The notes beneath the pieces are model-generated. The model had not been told where the DNA came from, did not search any database, and saw only the letters and a list, made by a program, of their open reading frames with translations. DNA of 41,871 nucleotides from Gammaproteobacteria bacterium (GTDB lineage Bacteria > Pseudomonadota > Gammaproteobacteria > Steroidobacterales > JABDMI01). Positions within the stretch are counted from its first letter, which is position 1; each line of letters begins with the position of its first letter. The stretch lies in contig JABDMI010000116.1 of the NCBI GenBank assembly GCA_013001575.1, positions 1 through 41,871 on the forward strand, in the 5' to 3' direction. Positions 25,615 through 33,175 of this stretch are shown one piece after another. The position numbers and the translations under genes were made by a program.

Positions 25615-27006
25615 ATGAAAATACTAATACTAGGTGCCGGACAAGTGGGCTCAACTGCGGCCTATAATCTCGCGCAGGAAGAACAAAACGAGATCACAGT
25701 AGTCGACACCGATGCAGAAGTATTAAAAGAACTCAGTGACCGTCTTGATATTCGCACCGTTGAAGGCTTCGCCTCGCACCCGCGCGTGCTCGAACAAGCC
25801 GGTTGTAATGATGCCGACATCATGATCGCCTTAACCAATTCTGACGAAACCAATATGGTCGCCTGTCAGGTGGCATATACCTTGTTTCATACCAAAACCA
25901 AAATTGCCCGGGTGCGTGAATCCGCTTATACCCATCCGTCGGTGTCACGCATATTCAGTCAGGATGCCTTGCCGGTTGACGTCATCATCTCGCCCGAACA
26001 ACTGGTGACCGAACACATTGAACGTTTGATCCATTTTCCGGGTGCCTTGCAGGTCCTGGAGTTTGCCGATGGCAAAGTTCGCCTGGTCGGGGTAACCGCG
26101 CATGAAGGCGGATTGTTGGTGGGTCAGGAATTACGTGCTTTGGCGGAACACATGCCAAATACCGACGCACGTGTCGCGGCGATTTACCGTGACGGCCTGA
26201 GTGTGATGCCGGACGGGGATACCGTGATACAGGAAGGCGATAATGTGTTCTTTATTGCCGAGCGCAATGATATTCGCATGGTGATGAGCGAGATGCGCAA
26301 ACTGGAAACTCCGGTGCGACGGGTCCTGATCGCCGGCGGCGGCAACATTGGATATCAACTGGCTAAAGTTCTGGAGCGCACCAACAAGGTCAAGCTGATT
26401 GAACGCGATCGTGACCGCGCACGACGTATCTCGGAAAAGTTACGCAAAACCATTGTGCTCACTGGTGATGCCGCTGATCAAAATCTTTTACTGGAAGAGA
26501 ATATCGAAAACACCGATGTCTTCGTATCGGTCACCAATTCCGAAGAAGCGAACATTTTATCCGCCATGGTGGCCAAACGTCTGGGCGTAAAAAAAGCCAT
26601 CGCGCTGATCAATCGACCAAGTTACGGCGAGGTGGTGGAAAGCGGCGGGGTTATTGATGTAGCGGTTTCACCCCAGCAAATAACCAGTGGCGCCTTGCTC
26701 TCGCATGTGCGGCGTGGTGACGTGGTTAAAGTGCATACCTTACGGCGCGGCGCGGCGGAGGCTCTGGAAGCGATCGCGCATGGTGACAAAGAAACCTCAC
26801 AAGTGGTCGGACGCGCCCTTGAGGACATCGACTTGCCCAAGGGTTCAACCATTGCTGCTATTGTACGCGATGAAGAAGTGATCATTGCGCATCACGATGT
26901 TGTGGTCGAACGCGATGACCACGTTATCTTATTCCTGACCGATCGCACCAAGATCCCGGCGGTTGAAGATCTATTTCAGGTTTCGGTCAATTTCAGTAAT
27001 AGCTAA
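25615..27006 (+). CDS. trkA: Trk potassium uptake regulator TrkA
   Basis: A 463-residue peripheral membrane protein made of two RCK (TrkA-N + TrkA-C) repeats that bind NAD(H)/nucleotides and gate TrkH. The first Rossmann motif is 'MKILILGAGQVGSTAAYNL' and the second, near residue 235, 'RVLIAGGGNIGYQLAKVLE'. TrkA-C domains follow each ('VTAHEGGLLVGQELRAL', 'RALEDIDLPKGSTIAAI'). The length is normal. The 217-base region before it holds no gene; no clear Shine-Dalgarno sequence precedes the ATG. trkH follows 14 bases later, so the two form one operon. Confidence 0.97.
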   Translation: MKILILGAGQVGSTAAYNLAQEEQNEITVVDTDAEVLKELSDRLDIRTVEGFASHPRVLEQAGCNDADIMIALTNSDETNMVACQVAYTLFHTKTKIARVRESAYTHPSVSRIFSQDALPVDVIISPEQLVTEHIERLIHFPGALQVLEFADGKVRLVGVTAHEGGLLVGQELRALAEHMPNTDARVAAIYRDGLSVMPDGDTVIQEGDNVFFIAERNDIRMVMSEMRKLETPVRRVLIAGGGNIGYQLAKVLERTNKVKLIERDRDRARRISEKLRKTIVLTGDAADQNLLLEENIENTDVFVSVTNSEEANILSAMVAKRLGVKKAIALINRPSYGEVVESGGVIDVAVSPQQITSGALLSHVRRGDVVKVHTLRRGAAEALEAIAHGDKETSQVVGRALEDIDLPKGSTIAAIVRDEEVIIAHHDVVVERDDHVILFLTDRTKIPAVEDLFQVSVNFSNS

Positions 27007-27020
27007 GATCAAGTCATCAC

Positions 27021-28469
27021 ATGAATTTTAAATTGGTCATTCGGATTCTCGGTGTTTTGCTGATGATCTTCAGTGCCACCATGCTGCCACCAATCGTATT
27101 TTCGATCTTTTATGACGACGGCCAGGTCGCGGCATTTTTTAATGCGCTGTTGGTCTATCTGGTGCTTGGTGCGATTCTCTGGTATCCCTTGCGACATTTA
27201 CGGGCGGAATTGCGTTTACGCGACGGGTTTTTGGTGGTCTCCACGTTCTGGGTGGTGATTGGATTAGCCGGGGCCTTGCCGTTTTTATTCTCGGATCTCC
27301 AGCTAAGTTTGACCGACGCGTTTTTTGAAGCCGTTTCCGGTCTTACCACAACCGGTGCAACCATTCTGGTGGGCCTGGACGAAATGCCGCGTTCAGTCTT
27401 GTATTATCGCCACCAGCTGCAATGGCTAGGCGGCATGGGCATTATTGTTTTGGCACTCGCCATCCTGCCCATGTTAGGTGTGGGTGGTATGCAGTTGTAT
27501 CGCGCTGAAACGCCCGGACCGGTAAAAGATTCCAAACTCACGCCACGCATCACCGAAACGGCCAAAGCCTTGTGGTACATCTATCTGGGTTTGACTGTGT
27601 TATGTATGTTGGCTTACTTTTTTGCCGGCATGACCTGGTTCGATGCCTTGTGTCATAGTTTTAGTACGATCGCTATCGGGGGGTTTTCAACTCACGATGC
27701 CAGTATCGGGCATTTTAATAGTCCCCTGATCGACACCGTTGCGATTATTTTTATGTTGATCGCGGGAATGAATTTCGCCTTACATTTCACCGCCTATCGA
27801 CGTTGGCGTATCAAGCATTATTTTCGCGACGCTGAATTCAGAACCTATTTATTTATAATTTTTATAGGCGTGGTGATCGTTGCCTTGAGTCTTGAGATCT
27901 CCGATCATATTGATGACGCATCGCAGGCAACGCACGCGGCTATTTTTCAAGTGGTCTCGATCGCGACAACCACAGGTTTCACCACTGCCAACTATTCACT
28001 GTGGCCGGGCGCCTTGCCTTTACTCTTGATCTTGCTGAGCTTTATTGGAGGCTGTGCGGGTTCAACCGCCGGCGGCATGAAAGTTATCCGCTGGTTGCTG
28101 GTATTCAAGCAAGGCATGCGGGAAGTGGTCCGGCTGGTACACCCCAGCGCCGAGATCCCGGTCAAGCTGGCCAACCGCGCCGTTTCACCACGAGTGATCG
28201 ACGCCGTGTGGGGATTTTTCTCCGTGTATATTGTGGTGTTCGGGGTCATGATGCTACTCATGATGGCCACCGGCCTGGATCAGGTGACCGCCTTTTCGGC
28301 AGTGGCTGCGAGTTTAAACAATTTAGGACCGGGCTTAGGTGAGGTCGCTGGTAATTTTGTAAGCGTTAATGACACAGCAAAGTGGATCAGTATTTTTGCC
28401 ATGCTTCTGGGGCGCCTGGAAATTTTCACATTGCTGGTTTTATTCACCACGGCGTTTTGGGAATATTAA
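27021..28469 (+). CDS. trkH: Trk-type potassium channel subunit TrkH
   Basis: A 482-residue inner-membrane K+ translocating subunit with four membrane–pore–membrane repeats. Pore-loop signatures are visible: 'SGLTTTGATILVGLD', 'FSTIAIGGFSTHDAS', 'VSIATTTGFTTANYSLW' and 'AASLNNLGPGLG', each supplying a Gly to the selectivity filter. The terminal 'GRLEIFTLLVLFTTAFW' is typical of TrkH. It works with the TrkA RCK ring encoded just upstream. Uptake of K+ via this pair is the standard osmotic response in Gammaproteobacteria. Confidence 0.97.
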   Translation: MNFKLVIRILGVLLMIFSATMLPPIVFSIFYDDGQVAAFFNALLVYLVLGAILWYPLRHLRAELRLRDGFLVVSTFWVVIGLAGALPFLFSDLQLSLTDAFFEAVSGLTTTGATILVGLDEMPRSVLYYRHQLQWLGGMGIIVLALAILPMLGVGGMQLYRAETPGPVKDSKLTPRITETAKALWYIYLGLTVLCMLAYFFAGMTWFDALCHSFSTIAIGGFSTHDASIGHFNSPLIDTVAIIFMLIAGMNFALHFTAYRRWRIKHYFRDAEFRTYLFIIFIGVVIVALSLEISDHIDDASQATHAAIFQVVSIATTTGFTTANYSLWPGALPLLLILLSFIGGCAGSTAGGMKVIRWLLVFKQGMREVVRLVHPSAEIPVKLANRAVSPRVIDAVWGFFSVYIVVFGVMMLLMMATGLDQVTAFSAVAASLNNLGPGLGEVAGNFVSVNDTAKWISIFAMLLGRLEIFTLLVLFTTAFWEY

Positions 28470-28531
28470 GTCCTTGCGCTGGCATAAAGTTGCCAAACAG
28501 TTTCATTAATTCCGTATTTTTACATCACTGA

Positions 28532-28537
28532 TAGAAT
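28532..28537 (+). promoter_or_regulatory. Putative -10 box of queD, directly before the start codon
   Basis: TAGAAT is followed by GCCCGA and then ATG at 28544, with no Shine-Dalgarno sequence. It is nearly the same string as before uvrD. It suggests a leaderless or near-leaderless queD transcript. No strong -35 element is seen. Confidence 0.4.
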
Positions 28538-28543
28538 GCCCGA

Positions 28544-28900
28544 ATGGAAATATTTAAAGTCTTTCAAATTGAAGCCGCCCATCATTTGCCCAATGTGCCC
28601 GAAGGGCATAAATGCCGACGTTTGCACGGGCACTCCTTTATCGTCGAAATTCACGTCAGTGGTCCGGTTGGCGAGAACAGTGGCTGGGTTATGGACTTTG
28701 CCGAACTCAAGGCAAGCTTCGACCCCTTGTACCAGCAACTCGATCACAACTACCTGAATGAAATTGACGGCCTGGAAAATCCGACCAGCGAGAATCTGGC
28801 CAAGTGGATATGGCAACAGTTGCAAGTCAAGCTTCCGTCACTGAGTAAAGTTGTGGTTAAGGAAACTTGCAATTCCGGGTGTGTGTATACAGGTAATTAA
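28544..28900 (+). CDS. queD: 6-carboxy-5,6,7,8-tetrahydropterin synthase QueD
   Basis: A 118-residue enzyme of the queuosine (preQ0) pathway, turning 7,8-dihydroneopterin triphosphate into 6-carboxytetrahydropterin. It matches E. coli QueD throughout: zinc-binding His residues in '[16 protein letters not shown]' and 'RLHGHSF', the catalytic Cys in 'HKCRRLHGH', '[13 protein letters not shown]', 'LDHNYLN', '[12 protein letters not shown]' and '[11 protein letters not shown]'. The length is normal. It is followed after 3 bases by the M28 peptidase, so the two may be co-transcribed even though they are functionally unrelated. Confidence 0.97.
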   Translation: MEIFKVFQIEAAHHLPNVPEGHKCRRLHGHSFIVEIHVSGPVGENSGWVMDFAELKASFDPLYQQLDHNYLNEIDGLENPTSENLAKWIWQQLQVKLPSLSKVVVKETCNSGCVYTGN

Positions 28901-28903
28901 GGT

Positions 28904-31207
28904 ATGCAACCAGCTAACACTTCACATCAGTCTCCAAATCTGGAGTATTTCCCGTTACTGACTTGTGTGTTGTTATTTGCTCTGGCCCTTTTCCTGGGCA
29001 TGCAGCAAATTACCCCGCCACCGGTTGTTCTGACCAATGCCCCCGCTGACCAGTTTTCCGCTGAACGTGCCAGTGAATATTTGAATCATATTGCGGTACG
29101 CCCGCATATGGTTGGTTCGCAAGAACACGCCAAGGTCCAGGCGTACATCAGTAAAGAATTGCAATTGCTGGGTTTGCAAACCCAGTTGCAAGCAACCTCG
29201 GTGATCTACGATTATCCGCGATACTCCAAACGAACCCCGCGTATCGCAAAAGTTAAAAATATCGTGGCACGCTTGCCGGGTAAAAATCCCGATTATCCCG
29301 CGGTAACCCTAATGAGTCATTACGATTCTGTACCAACGGCTGCGGGTGCTGGTGATGCCGGGTCGGGTGTTGCCGCCATTTTGGAAACTCTCCGGGTCTT
29401 GCGTAACGGACCACAGTTGCTGCGTGATGTGATTGTGGTCATCACCGACGCCGAAGAGGTCGGCTTGCTCGGAGCACAAGGGTTTTTTCGCGAACATCCC
29501 TGGGCGCAAGAGATCGGATTGGTTTTGAATTTTGAGGCCCGGGGATCAGCGGGTGGCTCGCAAATGTTTGAGACCAGCCCTGGAAATGCCTGGCTGATCA
29601 GGGAATTCAGAAAAGCCGCCAAATCACCATCCGCCAGTTCGATCAGTTACGAAGTCTACAAGCGCATGCCCAATGATACAGATGTCAGTATTATTAAAGA
29701 CCGGGGCTATCAGATCCTTAATTTTGCCTTTGTAGACAATGCATTTGATTATCACTCGCCAGCAGATACTATCGAGAATCTAAGTATTGGTTCCTTGCAA
29801 CACCATGGTGTATTGGCTACCTCTCTGGTGCAACATTTTGCCAACCTTGATAACTGGCAAACCTCTCAAAGTGACGCCACGTATTTTAATGTTCTGCCTG
29901 GTCTATTGGTGCAATATTCCAGTAATACTGCAATAGCGTTTGCTGTATTGGTATTACTGTTTGCCTTGTACACCTTGTGTACCGGTGTGCGCCTCAAGCA
30001 TGTCAACCCTAAGGGAATTCTGGCGGGAGTGTTGTCTATCCTGGTAGTGATCATTGTGATCAATGTGATTACCAAATTTGCCTTTGACAGTTTTCAGAGT
30101 AGTGAGCGCCCGAAAAACCTGACTTATAAATATCATTACCTGTTATTAAGTTATGGATTATTTCTGGTCGCCTTAACGGCCGCGTTTTGTAAATTCGCGA
30201 ATCGTTGGGTCTCACACAAGAATCTGGTGGCCGCAGCCTGGGTAATATTGAGTATCTGTAGTGCGATCGTTGTGTTCTCCATCCCCAATGCCAACTACAT
30301 TTTCAGTTGGGCCTTGTTGTTTATCCTGATCGGGCAACTCATGGTGTGGCGTACGAAATACACTTTTTGGCCAATGGCGATCGCCAGTCTGTTTTGCGTG
30401 TATTTATGGGCACACCTTCTTTACATGGTGTATTTGGGTGTTGGATTGCTGGACCCCGCATTTTTCTCGCCGCTGGTTTTACTCATCATTGTACAGCTCA
30501 TGTGCATTCTATTAAGAATCCCTAGAAAAGTGATCTATCCTTTTGGCGCTGCGGTGTTGGGTATAGCTTTGTATGGCGCATTCACAGCAGAATACACACC
30601 ACGCAAACCCCGTCCGACCGAAGTTTTTTATTATCATGATGCTGAAAATAACCAGAGTTATTGGGCCAGTCGAGGTGATCACCAGGATGCCTGGACACGC
30701 GAATTCTTCCCGGCAGACAATACCCGGAAAAAAACTGTTTTAATGCCGTTTGGCGCTTCAAACCTCAAATTGTCATCAGCCCCAAGCGTTGATATAAAGC
30801 ATGCCAAAGTGAGTCTAAAAAAACGTATACGGCTTGGTGAGCGAATGCGTTTTGAAATAGAGATACAAGGTCAAACGCATACTGAAATGGGGCGTCTGGT
30901 GTTGTCGGCCGATGCCATGTTCAGTGGCTTGACCATCGATGGAAAATCATTTGATCTGCGACCCTTTGCATCAACCGAAGATTCTCAAGCGACTATTGAG
31001 TTGCCGATCACCTACTTTGGTTTGGGTAATGAAAAATTTGACCTGGTGGTTGAACTCGTAAGTGATGGCGACCTGACATTACACATGAGCGAATACCAGG
31101 GCGGTTGGCCGCAAGGATTAAGTGTGCCGCAGCGTGCGGAAAATATCGCGCCGCTGGCCTGGAGTTATTCCGACAGCGCCATAATTACCCATAGCAGTAA
31201 ATTCTAG
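28904..31207 (+). CDS. M28-family metallopeptidase with multi-helix membrane domain
   Basis: A 767-residue protein. An N-terminal helix (about 15–33) anchors an M28 zinc aminopeptidase domain (about 50–300). The metal ligands are visible: His139 in 'MSHYDSVP', Asp151 in 'GAGDAGSGVAAILE', Glu184–Glu185 in 'TDAEEVGLLGAQGF', Glu211 in 'NFEARGSAGG' and His284 in 'FDYHSPADTIENL'. About seven to nine hydrophobic helices follow (about 330–570), then a soluble beta-rich C-terminal domain. This architecture resembles eukaryotic vacuolar/ER membrane peptidases (Pff1, Fxna/ERMP1) and their bacterial relatives. It probably releases amino acids or peptides in the periplasm; the role of the membrane domain is unknown. 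Confidence 0.9.
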   Translation: MQPANTSHQSPNLEYFPLLTCVLLFALALFLGMQQITPPPVVLTNAPADQFSAERASEYLNHIAVRPHMVGSQEHAKVQAYISKELQLLGLQTQLQATSVIYDYPRYSKRTPRIAKVKNIVARLPGKNPDYPAVTLMSHYDSVPTAAGAGDAGSGVAAILETLRVLRNGPQLLRDVIVVITDAEEVGLLGAQGFFREHPWAQEIGLVLNFEARGSAGGSQMFETSPGNAWLIREFRKAAKSPSASSISYEVYKRMPNDTDVSIIKDRGYQILNFAFVDNAFDYHSPADTIENLSIGSLQHHGVLATSLVQHFANLDNWQTSQSDATYFNVLPGLLVQYSSNTAIAFAVLVLLFALYTLCTGVRLKHVNPKGILAGVLSILVVIIVINVITKFAFDSFQSSERPKNLTYKYHYLLLSYGLFLVALTAAFCKFANRWVSHKNLVAAAWVILSICSAIVVFSIPNANYIFSWALLFILIGQLMVWRTKYTFWPMAIASLFCVYLWAHLLYMVYLGVGLLDPAFFSPLVLLIIVQLMCILLRIPRKVIYPFGAAVLGIALYGAFTAEYTPRKPRPTEVFYYHDAENNQSYWASRGDHQDAWTREFFPADNTRKKTVLMPFGASNLKLSSAPSVDIKHAKVSLKKRIRLGERMRFEIEIQGQTHTEMGRLVLSADAMFSGLTIDGKSFDLRPFASTEDSQATIELPITYFGLGNEKFDLVVELVSDGDLTLHMSEYQGGWPQGLSVPQRAENIAPLAWSYSDSAIITHSSKF

Positions 31208-31285
31208 TTACAATTCAAAATAAATTCACACTGATGTCTGGAAACTTGTCAGTGACCACAATGTGTAGATAACAAGGAGTCACCC

Positions 31286-32005
31286 ATGGCAAAAAAATTG
31301 CCAAGCCCACCGCGTAGTCCGATCGACCATTCCATGTTAACCCGTGAGTCGTGGAAGATTTTTCAGATCATGGCCGAGTTTGTTGAGGGTTTCGAACAGC
31401 TATCCTGCATAAAGCCTTCGGTGAGTATTTTCGGGTCGGCCCGCACCGAGCCCGAACACGAGTTTTACAAACTCACGGAAGAAATTGCCCATGTGCTGTC
31501 CAACGCAGGTTTCTCAATCGTCACCGGTGGTGGCCCCGGACTCATGGAAGCCGGGAGTAAGGGCGGTTTTGAAGGTAAATCCTTGAGTGTGGGCTTGAAT
31601 ATCCAGCTCCCGCATGAACAAAACGCCAATGAGTATCAAGACATAGCCATGAACTTCAGGCATTTTTTTTCACGCAAGGTGATGTTCGTCAAATACGCTT
31701 CGGCCTATGTGGTGATGCCGGGTGGATTTGGCACCCTGGATGAGGTTATGGAAATTCTGACGCTTATTCAAACCGGAAAGTCACGCAGGATTCCGGTGGT
31801 CCTGGTCGGATCCGGATTTTGGAGCGGTCTTGTGGAGTGGTTCAAGAACACACTGATCGCCAATGGCACGATCTCACCCGAAGACATGGACCTGTTCAGT
31901 CTGGTGGATACCCCGGAAGAAGTGAAACAGATAATATTCGACTTTTATCATGATCGCAGCTTTGAGCCTTCGCCGGAAGAACAGCAGGTAATGTTGAATT
32001 TATAA
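31286..32005 (+). CDS. LOG-family nucleotide 5'-monophosphate nucleosidase-like protein
   Basis: A 239-residue Rossmann-fold protein of the TIGR00730/LOG ('lysine decarboxylase-like') family. The two hallmark motifs are 'VTGGGPGLMEAGSKGG' and 'VVMPGGFGTLDEVMEIL' (PGGxGTxxE, which forms the phosphoribohydrolase site). Members remove ribose 5-phosphate from nucleotide monophosphates or cytokinin nucleotides; they are not lysine decarboxylases. The start has a very good AAGGAG Shine-Dalgarno. A hairpin-capable CACTGA...TCAGTG repeat lies just upstream (about 31232–31257). Confidence 0.92.
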   Translation: MAKKLPSPPRSPIDHSMLTRESWKIFQIMAEFVEGFEQLSCIKPSVSIFGSARTEPEHEFYKLTEEIAHVLSNAGFSIVTGGGPGLMEAGSKGGFEGKSLSVGLNIQLPHEQNANEYQDIAMNFRHFFSRKVMFVKYASAYVVMPGGFGTLDEVMEILTLIQTGKSRRIPVVLVGSGFWSGLVEWFKNTLIANGTISPEDMDLFSLVDTPEEVKQIIFDFYHDRSFEPSPEEQQVMLNL

Positions 32006-32062
32006 CGTCTAAAGCAGCAATAAACCATGAATCCACCAAAGAGATGAATATCAAATTCGTAC

Positions 32063-32563
32063 ATGCAAAAACTGGCTAAACAAATATCCACGCTTTGTGA
32101 CTGCTTAGGGCGTACCGTTTCCTGGTTGACCTTGTTTATGGTGTTGGTCACCTTTGCAATTGTGGTGTTACGCAAATTCTTTGACCTCGGCTGGATATGG
32201 TTACAGGAAAGTGTGACCTGGATGCATGCCCTGGTCTTTATGCTGGCGGCTGCCTATACCTTGAATGCCGACGAGCATGTGCGAGTGGATATTTTCTATA
32301 CCCGATGCAGCCCGCGTACCAAAGCGTATGTCGACCTGGTCGGTGCGATCGTTCTGTTATTGCCACTGTGCGCTTTCATTGCCTGGAGCAGTTGGGACTA
32401 TGTGTCGGAATCCTGGCGAATCCGGGAAACTTCCTGGCAATCGGGCGGCTTGCCGGCCTTGTATCTGCTTAAAGCGGTGATCCCGCTGACGGCGATCTTG
32501 CTTGGCTTGCTGGGATTCTTGAGATCTCTGGCTAATTTCATCGAGGTTAAACAGCGGTCATAA
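32063..32563 (+). CDS. TRAP transporter small permease (DctQ-like), orphan
   Basis: A 166-residue inner-membrane protein with four hydrophobic helices and the DctQ pattern 'LQESVTWMHALVFMLAAAYTLNADEHVRVDIFY', ending with 'LLKAVIPLTAILLGLLGFLRSL'. DctQ subunits pair with the large permease DctM and a periplasmic solute-binding protein DctP to import organic acids or compatible solutes by Na+ coupling. Normally dctM follows at once. Here the next 600 bases are AT-rich and non-coding, and then the adhesin gene begins. The partner may be elsewhere, or the operon may have been disrupted. Confidence 0.88.
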   Translation: MQKLAKQISTLCDCLGRTVSWLTLFMVLVTFAIVVLRKFFDLGWIWLQESVTWMHALVFMLAAAYTLNADEHVRVDIFYTRCSPRTKAYVDLVGAIVLLLPLCAFIAWSSWDYVSESWRIRETSWQSGGLPALYLLKAVIPLTAILLGLLGFLRSLANFIEVKQRS

Positions 32564-33175
32564 GACTCAAATGTATGCACAACTGCATTGGGTAAAGAAT
32601 GAAGGACTTCAACTCAGAACAGGCATTTCACAAAGGATTCTTAATCAAAATGGCATTTACCAACTGTTTCAATTAGTTAACAAGTTTCTCTAAATTCAGA
32701 TTACAGAATGTCACGCAAAATTATTGGCAGATTGTTCCAAAACAGTCCTAAACCATTAATTTTATTCTTAAAAAAAAATTATAAGGCTATTTTTTTGTAT
32801 GTTATTCAAGCAATCTCAGTATGGATGAAATCAAAAGCAACCCAGTTTGTTTCATTTTTGGCACGAAATGGCCAAAATCAGGAAAATATCTCTTCAAACA
32901 GTGTCTATTGCCTATAAAACCTGCATTTTGTTGCAGTTTTTAACTGTGCTACACTCAGGCGAATTTAATTAAAAACAACTAGGGTAATGCAGGTGCATAA
33001 TTGAACAACAAAGTCGACACACAAGTCGGCATAGGCGTTATCAAAGAGTAAATTTCAAACACTAATACATGCTTGGTCAGACTCACTGAGTGGCTGGTCA
33101 GCGGGTATTTATTTAATTAAATACAAGCGCAATTTCACTACATAAACGATAAACATTTCAAAACGGATTAAGATT
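32564..33175 (+). other. AT-rich intergenic region of 612 bases before the adhesin
   Basis: No recognisable gene. Two weak ORFs are present (40 codons from 32571; 69 codons from 32708), with no Shine-Dalgarno, no recognisable domain and AT-driven composition, so I do not call them. The right third contains a promoter-like pair (32928–32955), two TGGTCAG direct repeats (33074–33080, 33095–33101) flanking the palindrome ACTCACTGAGT (33081–33091), and a long leader up to the adhesin ATG. The sharp change in base composition relative to flanking genes suggests a deletion scar or insertion boundary. Confidence 0.5.
32928..32955 (+). promoter_or_regulatory. Putative sigma-70 promoter of the adhesin gene
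   Basis: TTGTTG (32928–32933), a 16-base spacer, and TACACT (32950–32955). Initiation from it would give an untranslated leader of roughly 210–215 bases before the ATG at 33176. I found no match to the c-di-GMP-I riboswitch core in that leader. Confidence 0.45.

Noticed and set aside
32571-32693. 40-codon ORF right after dctQ, considered as a dctM remnant
   Set aside because: The residues do not resemble the DctM N-terminus, which is strongly hydrophobic.
32708-32917. 69-codon ORF in the AT-rich gap
   Set aside because: No Shine-Dalgarno, no recognisable domain, and Lys/Phe/Ile-rich composition as expected of AT-rich non-coding DNA.
32956-33175. c-di-GMP riboswitch in the adhesin leader
   Set aside because: I looked for the GEMM core and its tetraloop/receptor features and did not find them.
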